Assembly: GCA_009841335.1 (NCBI GenBank)
Contig: VXLY01000043.1
Location: forward strand, 1 to 51,700
Direction: 5' to 3'
DNA: 51,700 nucleotides
From: Rhodothermaceae bacterium
GTDB taxonomy: Bacteria > Bacteroidota > Rhodothermia > Rhodothermales > Bin80
Below, piece by piece: positions 42,376 to 51,638 of the stretch; positions within the stretch are counted from its first letter, which is position 1; each line of letters opens with the position of its first letter. A program made the translations under genes and the position numbers. The notes below the pieces were generated by a model that worked only from the letters and a program-made list of their open reading frames with translations, ran no database searches and had not been told where the DNA came from.

Positions 42376-43833
42376 ATGTCTGTCATTCGCGTAAGGTTTG
42401 CTCCAAGTCCTACTGGTTATTTGCATATAGGTGGCCTTAGGACTGCCCTTTACTGCTATCTGTTTGCTCGCAGTCAAGGTGGAAAACTGGTTTTGCGTAT
42501 TGAGGATACCGATCGTACTCGATTTGTCAAGGACGCTGAGGACGATATAGTTCAAAACCTGGCATGGTGCGGATTGGACGTAGATGAAAGTCCAATGTTG
42601 GGAGGCCCCTTTGCTCCTTATCGCCAATCAGAGCGTCAGAATTTATATCGCAAACATGCGGAGTCACTGGTGGACTCGGGGCACGCGTACTATGCCTTTG
42701 ATTCGTCAGACTCGATTGCAGAACTGCGAAAAAGAAACAAAGCCTACGACGCAAGTACCCGATTACAAATGGATAATAGCCTGACCCATCCAAAAGAGGT
42801 GGTCAGTATGCGACTGGAGTCGGGCGAGGAGTACGTCGTGAGGCTATGCGTTCCCGAGGACGTAACAATTCAGTTTGACGACTTGATCAAGGGAGCAGTT
42901 AAAGTAGATTCTGCGAATATCGACGATCAGGTTCTGGTCAAGTCAGACGGCATGCCAACTTATCATCTGGCAAATGTGGTTGATGACCATCACATGGCTA
43001 TCACTCATGTAATCCGGGGCGATGAGTGGATTCCTTCTACGCCTAAGCATATTCTGCTTTATCAGGCGTTTGGTTGGCAGCCGCCTGCAATGGCTCATCT
43101 GCCATTGATCCTGAGTCCGACGGGAGGGAAGCTTTCCAAGAGAAGCGCACAGCGGCAGGGTATCCCGATCAATGTGAGTGATTATCTGTCAAAGGGATAT
43201 GAGCCACAAGCGGTAATCAATTTCCTTGCCCTTCTGGGGTGGAATCCCGGGACCGAGGATGAAGTATTTACATTGGAAGAGCTAGTGTCGACGTTTTCGC
43301 TTGGGCGGGTTGGCTCCGCACCGGCAAAATTCGATCTGGATAAGTTGAACTGGTTCAATGCCCAGCATCTTCGACGTCTGGATATTGAGGTGTTACTGGA
43401 GCGGGTTAGGCCATTTCTGGAAGAGCATGGAATAGCCGTACAGGATGCCTATATACGTAAGGTCTGTTTACTGGTCCACGATCGCTTGCAGCACGCCAAG
43501 GATTTGGCCACCAACTTCTCCTATTGCTTTGCAGATCCCGTTACTTTTGATCCAAAGGGTGTCAAGAAGCGATGGAAATCGGACGCTGCCAGTCTAGTAA
43601 ATGACTATTCCACTCGTTTGGATGCACTTACTTCGTTTAGCGAAGACGCTCTGGAATTTGAACTTCGAGATTTAGCTGCGAGTCGCAAGGTTGGGGCAGG
43701 GCGGATTATTCATCCGGTTCGACTTGCCGTTAGCGGCACAACAGCCGGTCCAGGATTATTTGCGCTTCTTCGTGTACTTGGGCAGCGAACATGCGTGCGC
43801 CGACTGCGGAATGCAGTCACGAAGCTTGGGTGA
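42376..43833 (+). CDS. gltX: Glutamyl-tRNA synthetase
   Basis: The 485-residue class I synthetase charges tRNAGlu. The N-terminus reads RVRFAPSPTGYLHIGGLRTA with the HIGH-type motif HIGG at 17-20. The KMSKS-type loop is KLSKR at 252-256 in GGKLSKRSAQRQGI. RIEDTDRTR and YHLANVVDDHHM are standard. The anticodon-binding part ends in VGAGRIIHPVRLAVSG. I use the ATG at 42376; a TTG five codons upstream is unlikely. Its TGA shares one base with the ATG of the ACT-domain gene (TGATG), implying re-initiation. It is divergent from the parvulin operon. Confidence 0.97.
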   Translation: MSVIRVRFAPSPTGYLHIGGLRTALYCYLFARSQGGKLVLRIEDTDRTRFVKDAEDDIVQNLAWCGLDVDESPMLGGPFAPYRQSERQNLYRKHAESLVDSGHAYYAFDSSDSIAELRKRNKAYDASTRLQMDNSLTHPKEVVSMRLESGEEYVVRLCVPEDVTIQFDDLIKGAVKVDSANIDDQVLVKSDGMPTYHLANVVDDHHMAITHVIRGDEWIPSTPKHILLYQAFGWQPPAMAHLPLILSPTGGKLSKRSAQRQGIPINVSDYLSKGYEPQAVINFLALLGWNPGTEDEVFTLEELVSTFSLGRVGSAPAKFDLDKLNWFNAQHLRRLDIEVLLERVRPFLEEHGIAVQDAYIRKVCLLVHDRLQHAKDLATNFSYCFADPVTFDPKGVKKRWKSDAASLVNDYSTRLDALTSFSEDALEFELRDLAASRKVGAGRIIHPVRLAVSGTTAGPGLFALLRVLGQRTCVRRLRNAVTKLG

Positions 43834-44234
43834 TGGTGCTTATAGAATATCCCGAAACCTACGCTGTCATCCGCCTTTCACCTGAAGACGAGATGCCTTT
43901 CTGGGCTACCCGTGGTCGTTTTACCTCAATCACCCGGGCGCCTGGAGAGCTCTCAGTGATATGTCCAGAACATTCCGTTCCACCAACCCAACATGCCGAA
44001 CGCGGATGGTATCTATTAGGTTGTGATGGCCCGTTTAGTTTTGATACAGTAGGCATTCTGGCCGAGCTTACAGCTGTTTTGTCCAAGGCGAATATTCCGC
44101 TACTTGCCGTAGCCACATACGATACCGACTTCATTTTGACACGCGACCAGACTGCAGCACGAGTTGCGCTCCAAAATGCCGGCCACGAGGTAGTTTCCAA
44201 GGGCTACGCTGAAGGGGCTGTATCAAAAGAATAA
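43833..44234 (+). CDS. ACT-domain (CASTOR-type) protein
   Basis: The 133-residue protein has a C-terminal ACT-like domain, with GPFSFDTVGILAELTAVLSK followed by ANIPLLAVATYDTDFILTRD, as in ACT_7/CASTOR-type small regulators. The N-terminal half (PETYAVIRLSPEDEMPFWAT) is a companion beta-rich domain. Such proteins bind amino acids or related effectors; the ligand is unknown. It starts in TGATG overlap with gltX, so translation is coupled to glutamyl-tRNA synthetase. An amino-acid sensing role is suggested but not shown. The start at 43833 was preferred over longer options inside gltX. Confidence 0.85.
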   Translation: MVLIEYPETYAVIRLSPEDEMPFWATRGRFTSITRAPGELSVICPEHSVPPTQHAERGWYLLGCDGPFSFDTVGILAELTAVLSKANIPLLAVATYDTDFILTRDQTAARVALQNAGHEVVSKGYAEGAVSKE

Positions 44235-44628
44235 GCGTTTTGCAGATGTCCACTACCGCAACAGATTCTTGCTGATATCTACCTATTTCGTACATCGGTA
44301 AGGAACATGCTGCTCATCCGTTATATTGGCAGAACCGTCGAATTGAGCTGAAATAATTCAAGTCGGAGTATAGGAACATTCTGACGGAGTAAAGACTAGA
44401 AACCGACCGACAGGGATAGGGGGTTGATTGTTTTCGTGAGTTGCCAGGTTAACGCAAGCGAGATAGCCAAAGATCGGTGAATTCTTGCCCAAAAACGAAT
44501 AGGATGACTAGATCAGACACCTTCATATGTTAATAGCGCCGGTGTCCACTGCGTCTACCTAACGACTAAAAAGACAGATTTTGACCGAAGCAGGTGGACA
44601 GATTTACGGTGATACGCTCAGTGACGCA
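44235..44628. other. Intergenic gap before the ABC transporter
   Basis: This AT-rich, stop-dense stretch shows no gene. A minus-strand frame ending at 44396 reads LALTWQLTKTINPLSLSVGF, like the last beta-strand of an outer-membrane protein, but no upstream domain is present, so it is at best a tiny relic. An in-frame TTG at 44581 is an alternative start for the ATPase gene. Confidence 0.3.
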
Positions 44629-45741
44629 ATGAGCAAGCTTAATAATAAGACCCATGTTGAGTTCAAGGGGGTCAGCAAGAGCTACGACGGACGCACAGTG
44701 GTCGTCAAGGATCTAGACCTTAGCATACGCACAGGCGAGTTTGTGACATTACTGGGGCCGTCAGGATCTGGCAAGACGACGATCCTGATGATGCTTGCCG
44801 GTTTCCAGACTCCCACAGCGGGCGAAATATTACTTGATGGGCAGCCCATTCACAACATGCCGGCGCGCAAGCGTGGGATTGGGATGGTGTTCCAGAACTA
44901 TGCGCTGTTCCCACATATGACTGTTGGTGCGAATCTGGCGTTCCCGTTGGAGGTACGTCGCATGGGTACCGAGGAACGTAGCGAGCGGGTTGAGCGGGTT
45001 TTGCGCCTAGTTCGGCTGGAAGGATTTGCCGACCGCAAACCAAGCCAGCTTTCCGGTGGTCAACAGCAGCGGGTTGCAATCGCCCGGGCCCTAGTCTTTG
45101 AGCCCTCTTTAGTGCTAATGGATGAGCCCCTGGGGGCACTTGATCGCAGTCTGCGCGACGAGATGCAATATGAGATACGTCGCATCCATCGTACATTGGG
45201 AGTAACTGTGGTCTATGTTACGCACGATCAGCAGGAGGCTATGGTCATGTCGGACCGGATCGCAGTGCTGCGTAAAGGCATCGTTGAACAGATTGCAATG
45301 CCCGAAGGGTTGTACGAAGAACCCACAAGCAGTTTTGTTGCCAGTTTCATTGGTGAGAGCAATCAACTCCATGGACGCATTCTGGGAATGTCAGAGGAGG
45401 ATAATGTCTACGAAGTAGAAACTGGTGGTGAGATGATTCATGCGCTAAAAGTGGAACCATGCAACGTGGGAGACGACGTCACGCTCTCAATTCGCCCTGA
45501 GCGAGTCAAGATCAATCCAGAGGCAGGTCGTTACACGAACGAAGTGGATGCCACTGTGGAGGATCTAACGTTCCTGGGCAATCAACTGCGCGTACGCCTG
45601 GCCACATGCGGTCGGGAGGACTTCATTGCCACAATTCCAAATATTGTGGGACATGGAGGGTGGATCACGGGAGACTCTGTTCGCCTTGGATGGACGACTG
45701 TTGATTGCCGTGCCCTCAACCATGAGCAGTTTTCTGATTAG
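44629..45741 (+). CDS. potA: Polyamine-type ABC transporter ATP-binding protein
   Basis: The 370-residue protein has an ABC ATPase (Walker A GPSGSGKTT, LSGGQQQRVAIARAL, Walker B LVLMDEP, switch VYVTHDQQEA) followed by a TOBE domain from about residue 255. This matches PotA-type importers of spermidine/putrescine and related cations. I use the ATG at 44629 because MSKLNNKTHVEFKGVSKSY fits the usual N-terminus; a TTG 16 codons upstream is possible. It heads a PotA-D-B-C order and is followed at 10 bp by the substrate-binding lipoprotein. Polyamine uptake is family inference; other small cations or opines are possible. Confidence 0.9.
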   Translation: MSKLNNKTHVEFKGVSKSYDGRTVVVKDLDLSIRTGEFVTLLGPSGSGKTTILMMLAGFQTPTAGEILLDGQPIHNMPARKRGIGMVFQNYALFPHMTVGANLAFPLEVRRMGTEERSERVERVLRLVRLEGFADRKPSQLSGGQQQRVAIARALVFEPSLVLMDEPLGALDRSLRDEMQYEIRRIHRTLGVTVVYVTHDQQEAMVMSDRIAVLRKGIVEQIAMPEGLYEEPTSSFVASFIGESNQLHGRILGMSEEDNVYEVETGGEMIHALKVEPCNVGDDVTLSIRPERVKINPEAGRYTNEVDATVEDLTFLGNQLRVRLATCGREDFIATIPNIVGHGGWITGDSVRLGWTTVDCRALNHEQFSD

Positions 45742-45751
45742 AAGAAAAGTC

Positions 45752-46846
45752 ATGAATTATTGCACGAAATCATTTGCTTTCTTGTTTGTCGTCCTCCTGT
45801 TTGTTGCCGGGTGTGGAACGGATGAGTCGCGTTCAGTCACGGCGGTTTCTTGGGGAGGTTCATACGGACGAGCCATCAATGAGGGTGTGAATATTCCCTT
45901 CGCTGAGGAGAGCGGTATTGGCGTTGTAGTCGAAGATTATAACGGAGGTCTTGCGCAGATACGTGCCCAAGTAGAAATCGGGGAGATTCACTGGGATTTG
46001 GTGGATCTGGAGATAGCTCATGCAGTGCGGGGATGTGACGAGGGACTCCTGGAACGCTTGGATATCAACCAACTACCGCCCAGCCCCGATGGGATACCAG
46101 CTGCCGAAGATTTTTTGGCAGGAACCTTTACCGATTGTGGAATGGGCACGTTTTTCTGGTCAATGGTGTATGCCTATAATGAGGAGAATATCCTTTCTGA
46201 GACGAAGCCCAGCACGATGGCTGACTTTTTCGACCTGAATACCTTTCCTGGTCGTCGAGGAATGAGGCGCGTCCCACAAATGAATATTGAATTTGCGTTG
46301 ATTGCCGATGGGGTGCCGCTGGACCAGGTCTATGCTACCATGGGTACTCCCGATGGGCTTGATCGTGCCTTTGCTAAGCTTGACATGATCAAGGAGGACG
46401 TTATCTGGTGGGAGGCGGGTGCCCAGCCACCTCAAATGCTGGCAGACGGAGAGGTGATCATGTCCACTGCATATAACGGCCGCATTTTCAATGCACAGGT
46501 GCTTGAGGATCAGCCGTTTGTGATCGTGTGGCATGGACAGCTTCTTTCCATTGGGCAAATGGTGATCGTTGCAGGTACTCCTCGACTTGATGAGGCCTTG
46601 GAATATCTCAAGTTTGCAAGCACTCCTGAAGCTATGTCGCGCGTATCCAACCGGATCTCATATTCACCTGCGCGTAGGTCGGGAGCATCGCTAGTGGCAA
46701 CTCATGTGACCACCGGCATAGAAATGGAGCCACACATGCCAGCAAGCCCCGCCAATGCGGCGCATGCTGTACACTATGACTGGTCTTGGTGGGCTGATCA
46801 TCAGGACGAATTGAACGAGCGGTTTAGTGCATGGCTGGCCCAATAA
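45752..46846 (+). CDS. ABC transporter substrate-binding lipoprotein, PotD-like
   Basis: The 364-residue protein has a lipoprotein signal with lipobox VAGC (Cys21), then a type II periplasmic-binding fold: VSWGGSYGRAINEGVN, IRAQVEIGEIHWDLVDLEIA, MRRVPQMNIEFALIADGVPL and MLADGEVIMSTAYNGRI. This resembles PotD/PotF-type receptors that deliver polyamines or similar ligands. I chose the ATG at 45752 because it begins the signal peptide. The end overlaps the permease gene by 16 bp. The binding-pocket residues cannot be assigned by eye, so the ligand is uncertain. The lipid anchor suggests inner- or outer-membrane attachment rather than free periplasmic diffusion. Confidence 0.87.
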   Translation: MNYCTKSFAFLFVVLLFVAGCGTDESRSVTAVSWGGSYGRAINEGVNIPFAEESGIGVVVEDYNGGLAQIRAQVEIGEIHWDLVDLEIAHAVRGCDEGLLERLDINQLPPSPDGIPAAEDFLAGTFTDCGMGTFFWSMVYAYNEENILSETKPSTMADFFDLNTFPGRRGMRRVPQMNIEFALIADGVPLDQVYATMGTPDGLDRAFAKLDMIKEDVIWWEAGAQPPQMLADGEVIMSTAYNGRIFNAQVLEDQPFVIVWHGQLLSIGQMVIVAGTPRLDEALEYLKFASTPEAMSRVSNRISYSPARRSGASLVATHVTTGIEMEPHMPASPANAAHAVHYDWSWWADHQDELNERFSAWLAQ

Positions 46847-48051
46847 AGCTGTCCGGTGGTCCAGGATACCGTGCGAAGTTACGAGCGCTTGGTCTTGTTG
46901 CTCCACTTTTGATCTTCATTGTAGTAACCTTCGTTGCCCCTTTAGGGACGATGTTGGTACGTAGTGTCTACGATCCCGTTGTCGCCGACGCATTTCCTGA
47001 AACGCTGGAATTACTTGATGATTGGGATGGATCGGAACTACCGCAAGAAGCTGTATATGCCATGGCGGCCAGGGAGATTAAGCGGGCGGGAACTGAGCGC
47101 ACGCTTGGTCAGGTAGCTAGTAGAGTCAACCGGGTGCAGGGGGGACTTCGAAGTGCGATAACGCGCACCGAGCGAGAACTGCGAGACATTGAGCAGGGGC
47201 CTTGGCGCGAGTCAATGACGGCCATTGACTCCGTCTGGGCTGATCCCGGAATCTGGTACGCAATCAAGACAACAGGAGAACGTTTCACAGCGCGTCATTA
47301 CTGGAATGCTCTGGATCTGCAAAGCCTGCCTGATGGTTCGGTGGTCAGGCAGCCTGAGGATCGGCGTATCTATCTACGACTGCTTTGGCGGACTCTGATG
47401 ATTAGCGGCCTCATTACGCTGCTGAGTCTGATTTTAGGCTATCCGATAGCCCATTTGATTGCGTGCTCGTCGCCCAGTCGTGCGAATTTACTGCTGATCC
47501 TGGTACTGGTCCCATTCTGGACCTCACTTCTGGTACGCACGACTGCATGGATTGTGTTGCTGCAGACACAGGGGGTTCTGAACGAATTTCTAGTTACGAT
47601 TGGTCTGATCAGCGATGGCGGACGTTTGGCCATGATCTACAATATGACGGGGACTATCGTAGCCATGACCCATGTACTCCTTCCATTCATGGTTTTACCA
47701 CTCTATTCGGTAATGAGCTCAATCCCCTCAACCCAGATGGACGCAGCAGCCTCGCTTGGTGCGACACCGTTGCAGGCATTTCTACGCGTCTACTGGCCGC
47801 AGTCACTACCTGGCGTGGGGGCAGGTGGTCTTCTCGTCTTCATCTTGGCGATCGGATACTATATCACCCCTGCACTGGTGGGGGGAAGTGATGGGCAGTT
47901 GATTTCTAATATGATTGCCTATCACATGCAAACCTCACTCAACTGGGGGCTGGCTGCTGCATTGGGAGGCGTGCTGTTATTGATCGTACTGGTCCTCTAT
48001 GCTGTGTACGAACGGCTTCTCGGTGTTGAGAAAATTGGATTGGGAGGATGA
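46831..48051 (+). CDS. ABC transporter permease, PotB-like, with large periplasmic loop
   Basis: The 406-residue permease has TM1 at about 16-40. A hydrophilic segment of roughly 145 residues follows (FPETLELLDDWDGSELPQ through GSVVRQPEDRRIYLRL), then five further TM segments with the EAA-type loop DAAASLGATPLQAFLRVYWP. Ordinary PotB proteins are about 280-300 residues and lack this long loop. It starts 16 bp inside the SBP gene and shares ATGA with the second permease. The insert is rich in charged helix and may contact the substrate-binding protein. Similar long-loop permeases occur in polyamine-type systems of marine proteobacteria, which hints at transfer. Confidence 0.88.
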   Translation: MAGPIKLSGGPGYRAKLRALGLVAPLLIFIVVTFVAPLGTMLVRSVYDPVVADAFPETLELLDDWDGSELPQEAVYAMAAREIKRAGTERTLGQVASRVNRVQGGLRSAITRTERELRDIEQGPWRESMTAIDSVWADPGIWYAIKTTGERFTARHYWNALDLQSLPDGSVVRQPEDRRIYLRLLWRTLMISGLITLLSLILGYPIAHLIACSSPSRANLLLILVLVPFWTSLLVRTTAWIVLLQTQGVLNEFLVTIGLISDGGRLAMIYNMTGTIVAMTHVLLPFMVLPLYSVMSSIPSTQMDAAASLGATPLQAFLRVYWPQSLPGVGAGGLLVFILAIGYYITPALVGGSDGQLISNMIAYHMQTSLNWGLAAALGGVLLLIVLVLYAVYERLLGVEKIGLGG

Positions 48052-48872
48052 TGGGTGCCGCGCGACTAAATCTAGGCCGAATTGCTTACCTGGGATTTTG
48101 CACAATCGTATTTGTATTCCTGGTGGCTCCCATCATTGTTATCGTTCCCCTCAGTTTCAATGCTGAGCCGTACTTCACATTCACTGAGGGAATGTTACGC
48201 CTTGATCCAGATGCTTGGTCGCTGAGATGGTACCGCGAGATCATTCAAAGCGAGGCCTGGGTAAGGAGTTTAGTTAACAGCATGTTCATTGGTACTAGTG
48301 CGACAGTACTGGCCACGGTTCTTGGTACCGTGGCAGCACTGGGACTCGCAGGTTCAGCTATACCTGCACGCCGGGTGATCATGGGCGTCATTATTTCGCC
48401 TATGGTCACTCCAGTGATTATCGCTGCAGCCGGAATGTTTTTCTTCTATTCGGGGCTTGGATTGGGACAGACTTATGTGAGTATCATCTTGGCTCATGCG
48501 GCGCTGGGTGTCCCCTTTGTCGTTGTAACGGTCACTGCGACATTGGCCGGCTACGATCCTAATTTAAATAATGCGGCGGCAAGCTTGGGGGCGGGTCCGT
48601 GGACCATTTTCCGGCGCGTACAATTTCCCTTGATCTCTCCTGGGGTGATCTCGGGTGCTCTTTTTGCCTTTGCAGTATCGTTCGATGAGGTTGTTGTGGT
48701 ATTGTTCATGGCCGGGGTTGAGCAACGTACGATTCCGCGTCAGATGTGGTCGGGGATTAGAGAGCAGATCAGCCCGGCGATTCTGGCGGTCGCTACTTTC
48801 CTCGTTGTATTTGCAGTACTTCTACTGCTCACAGTAAACTGGTTGAGACGCAGAGGAGAAGGTGGCGCCTGA
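48048..48872 (+). CDS. ABC transporter permease, PotC-like
   Basis: The 274-residue protein has six TM segments and an EAA loop (NAASLGAGPWTIFRRVQFPL) that docks the ATPase. It starts IAYLGFCTIVFVFLVAPIIV, with SFNAEPYFTF following, typical of PotC-type permeases. It overlaps the PotB-like gene by four bases and ends the ABC operon. Substrate specificity follows the binding protein, so it is only suggested to be polyamine-like. Downstream 397 bp separate it from tdh. Length and topology are normal for the family. Confidence 0.9.
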   Translation: MMGAARLNLGRIAYLGFCTIVFVFLVAPIIVIVPLSFNAEPYFTFTEGMLRLDPDAWSLRWYREIIQSEAWVRSLVNSMFIGTSATVLATVLGTVAALGLAGSAIPARRVIMGVIISPMVTPVIIAAAGMFFFYSGLGLGQTYVSIILAHAALGVPFVVVTVTATLAGYDPNLNNAAASLGAGPWTIFRRVQFPLISPGVISGALFAFAVSFDEVVVVLFMAGVEQRTIPRQMWSGIREQISPAILAVATFLVVFAVLLLLTVNWLRRRGEGGA

Positions 48873-49269
48873 TTTCTGGAAGGCGTGAAGCCAGGATACG
48901 TATTTTGCTATAAGCAAGTCCAATTCCTAACGGGCATGGGTTTCGAGCCTTAAAACCTGATTCTAAGATGGAAGAGTGCCTGTGACCACGTACGCCATTG
49001 GTAATTCTGAGACTATTTGTGCCTGCTTCCCCGTCTTTGGTTGCATTAACCACAAAATTGAGGCCTGCTAAATTCAATTATTCTCCACATTCACGGGATT
49101 TGCAAGAAGCTTACCCCTTTCGCGCAACAAAACTCGCCAAGTTTGATAGACGCCATTATATCCGAATAATATCTTCACTTCGGATATGTCGAGTTCGCTA
49201 TGATGGTACTTCGTTCATTATCGTAGAATTGTCCGTGGACCATTCTCCAACTGTTGTAAAAACTCCTTA
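48873..49269. other. Intergenic gap upstream of tdh
   Basis: This 397-bp stretch holds a 9-bp-arm palindrome (49158-49187) and otherwise no clear gene. A minus-strand frame (about 49077 to 48829) contains VVNATKDGEAGTNSLRITNG but overlaps the permease end and matches nothing I recognise. A plus-strand frame over the same bases is also open, so neither is annotated. Confidence 0.3.
49158..49187. promoter_or_regulatory. Palindromic operator-like site upstream of tdh-kbl
   Basis: ATATCCGAA (49158-49166) and TTCGGATAT (49179-49187) are perfect inverted repeats separated by 12 bp. The element lies 83-112 bp upstream of tdh, where a dimeric or tetrameric regulator could act. A TTGATA at about 49143 with TAATAT 18 bp on overlaps it and could be a promoter. 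The inverted repeat is seen directly; regulator and function are inferred. Confidence 0.5.
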
Positions 49270-50298
49270 ATGAAAGCGCTCGTCAAGGAAAAAGCCGACG
49301 TTGGTTTGTGGTTGAAGGACGTGCCCGAGCCAGAGCTTGGCATCAGTGACGTCCTGATCAAAGTAAAACGCGCTGCCATCTGCGGCACCGACATGCATAT
49401 TTACAACTGGGACGACTGGGCCCAGAACACAATCCCCGTTCCCATGGTGGTTGGTCACGAGTTCGTCGGTGAGATTGTCAAGGTCGGTTCTAACGTCATT
49501 GATTTTCACCCCGGCCAGATCGTCTCAGGTGAAGGTCACGTGGTTTGCAGTCGCTGCCGCAACTGTATGGCGGGTCACAGGCATCTGTGTGCACATGCCA
49601 GTGGTATCGGTGTGAACTGGCCAGGCGCCTTCGCAGAATATGTGGCACTGCCAATGTCCAACGTGTGGGAACACCGGCCTGGCATCGACCTTGATGTGGC
49701 CTCGCTTTTTGATCCATTGGGCAATGCCGTCCACACTGCCCTTCAATGGGACCTGCTCGGTGAAGATGTGCTGATCACCGGTGCCGGGCCAATTGGCTCG
49801 ATGGCTGCCGCTGTTTGTCGTCATGCCGGCGCACGCCATGTGGTGATCACTGATGTGGTTCCGGAACGACTGGAGACCGCCAAAAAACTTGGTGCCACCC
49901 GCACGGTTGATGTTCGTAATCAAAACCTGAAAGATGTGCAGGCTGAACTCGGAATGATCGAGGGTTTTGATGTGGGGCTTGAGATGTCCGGCAATAGCAC
50001 GGCCCTCAACGATCTGATCGAGAACATGTGTCATGGTGGTAAGGTCTCCATTCTAGGAATTCAGACCAAAGGTGCTGAGATCAACTGGGAGACCGTCATC
50101 TTCAATATGCTGACGATCAAGGGCATTTACGGCCGTGAGATGTATGCAACTTGGTATAAAATGTCTGTTATGGTTGAAAATGGGCTGGATATTTCGCCGG
50201 TGATCACACACCGTTTGCCGTATCAGGAATTCCAGGAGGGGTTTGATCTGATGAATGCGGGCGAAGCCAGCAAAGTTGTTTTAAACTGGGAAGCGTGA
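49270..50298 (+). CDS. tdh: L-threonine 3-dehydrogenase
   Basis: The 342-residue zinc alcohol-dehydrogenase-family enzyme oxidises L-threonine to 2-amino-3-ketobutyrate with NAD+. Catalytic zinc residues Cys38 ([14 protein letters not shown]), His63 and Glu64 (VVGHEFVG) are present. The structural zinc cysteines are Cys93, Cys96, Cys99 and Cys107. The cofactor motif is [12 protein letters not shown]. The product passes to Kbl encoded nine bases downstream. By eye the gene uses more C-ending codons than neighbours, and a palindromic site lies upstream. Both suggest a transferred, separately regulated pair, though by eye only. Confidence 0.96.
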   Translation: MKALVKEKADVGLWLKDVPEPELGISDVLIKVKRAAICGTDMHIYNWDDWAQNTIPVPMVVGHEFVGEIVKVGSNVIDFHPGQIVSGEGHVVCSRCRNCMAGHRHLCAHASGIGVNWPGAFAEYVALPMSNVWEHRPGIDLDVASLFDPLGNAVHTALQWDLLGEDVLITGAGPIGSMAAAVCRHAGARHVVITDVVPERLETAKKLGATRTVDVRNQNLKDVQAELGMIEGFDVGLEMSGNSTALNDLIENMCHGGKVSILGIQTKGAEINWETVIFNMLTIKGIYGREMYATWYKMSVMVENGLDISPVITHRLPYQEFQEGFDLMNAGEASKVVLNWEA

Positions 50299-50307
50299 GG
50301 ATACGCA

Positions 50308-51489
50308 ATGCATGGAGATTTTAAAGATCATCTGACCGGCATGCTGAACGGTATCAGGGAAGCAGGCCTTTATAAAAACGAACGCCAGATCACCACACCG
50401 CAGGGTGCGAGGGTCGGCATCTCTGACGGCAGTGAAGTTATCAACCTATGTGCCAATAATTATCTGGGCCTCGCCCAGCATCAGGAAGTCAGCGCTGCTG
50501 CAATGCAGGGCCTGAATGAGTGGGGTTACGGCATGGCTTCCGTACGCTTCATCTGCGGGACACAAACCCTGCACAAGCAGCTTGAAGACGTGTTGAGTGA
50601 CTTCCTAGGGGCCGAAGACACCATTCTTTACCCGAGCTGCTTTGACGCCAACGGTGGCCTGTATGAAACCATTCTCGGTCCGGAAGACGCGGTGTTCTCG
50701 GATGAGCTCAATCACGCTAGCATCATTGACGGGATTCGACTCTCAAAAGCAAAACGCTACCGCTACAAGAACAACAATATGGAAGACCTTGAAGCCAAGC
50801 TAAAGGAAGCTGACGCACGGTATAAGCTGATCACTACCGACGGTGTCTTCTCCATGGACGGTTATTTCGCTCAACTCGATAAGGTCTGTGATCTTGCTGA
50901 AGAATACAATGCACTTGTGCATTTTGATGACTGCCATGCAACCGGCTTTGTCGGTGCAAGCGGCAAGGGAACGCATGAGCATTGCGGCGTAATCGACCGG
51001 GTTGATATTATCACCGGCACGCTTGGCAAAGCGCTGGGCGGCGCAAGCGGTGGTTTCACCAGTGGCCGCAAGGAAATCATTGAACTGCTACGCCAGCGTT
51101 CTCGGCCTTACCTTTTCTCAAATACTGTTGCCCCGCCTGTTGTGGCAGGTGCACTCAAGGCCATTGAGCTTGTGACCCGATCTAGTGACTTGCGCGAACA
51201 GCTTGCAGAAAATACAGCCTATTTCCGGCAGGGTATGGAAGCACTTGGCTTCGACCTGCTCCCGGGCGTACACCCGATTGTACCCGTCATGCTTTATGAT
51301 GCAGCTTTGGCTGCCAAGTTTGCTGACGAGATGCTGAAACGCGGCATCTATGTGGTTGCTTTTTCTTATCCCGTAGTTCCAAACGGCAAGGCCCGTATTC
51401 GCACGCAGATGTCAGCCGCCCTGACCCGTGAAGAACTAGACCAAGCCATCGCCGCTTTTGGTGACGTGAAACGTCAGTTGGGCATCTAA
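50308..51489 (+). CDS. kbl: Glycine C-acetyltransferase (2-amino-3-ketobutyrate CoA ligase)
   Basis: The 393-residue alpha-oxoamine synthase cleaves 2-amino-3-ketobutyrate with CoA to glycine and acetyl-CoA. The PLP lysine is Lys241 in [13 protein letters not shown]. Family landmarks include [15 protein letters not shown] (48-62), the [16 protein letters not shown] segment and [11 protein letters not shown]. The AGGA before the ATG at 50308 is a fair ribosome-binding site. It follows tdh by nine bases in the usual tdh-kbl operon and completes threonine-to-glycine breakdown. Codon style matches tdh. Nothing odd is visible in the active site. Confidence 0.96.
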   Translation: MHGDFKDHLTGMLNGIREAGLYKNERQITTPQGARVGISDGSEVINLCANNYLGLAQHQEVSAAAMQGLNEWGYGMASVRFICGTQTLHKQLEDVLSDFLGAEDTILYPSCFDANGGLYETILGPEDAVFSDELNHASIIDGIRLSKAKRYRYKNNNMEDLEAKLKEADARYKLITTDGVFSMDGYFAQLDKVCDLAEEYNALVHFDDCHATGFVGASGKGTHEHCGVIDRVDIITGTLGKALGGASGGFTSGRKEIIELLRQRSRPYLFSNTVAPPVVAGALKAIELVTRSSDLREQLAENTAYFRQGMEALGFDLLPGVHPIVPVMLYDAALAAKFADEMLKRGIYVVAFSYPVVPNGKARIRTQMSAALTREELDQAIAAFGDVKRQLGI

Positions 51490-51638
51490 GCCGACTGAGA
51501 CGGGTGGCAGAGGTACTACCCCCTGCCAAGATGAGTGAATCGAATCTGGTCAGCCCCGAATTATTCAGACGATAACAGGCTTGGGGTTATGCTTGAAGGG
51601 GATACTTGTAGCTAGTGTGAGAGCCGATGTAGGTCGCA
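51490..51638. other. Gap between kbl and a possible edge gene
   Basis: This short stretch after kbl has only weak C-run/G-run pairing (AGCCCC near 51553 and CTTGGGG near 51581) that could fold loosely. There is no T-run for a classical terminator. I see no RNA gene or coding frame. Confidence 0.3.

Noticed and set aside
44396-44500. Minus-strand end resembling the last strand of an outer-membrane barrel
   Set aside because: Only about 20 residues look plausible and the frame upstream breaks quickly; too short to call a gene relic.
48829-49077. Minus-strand 82-codon frame between the permease and tdh
   Set aside because: It overlaps the permease 3' end, lacks homology I can recognise, and the opposite strand is also open.
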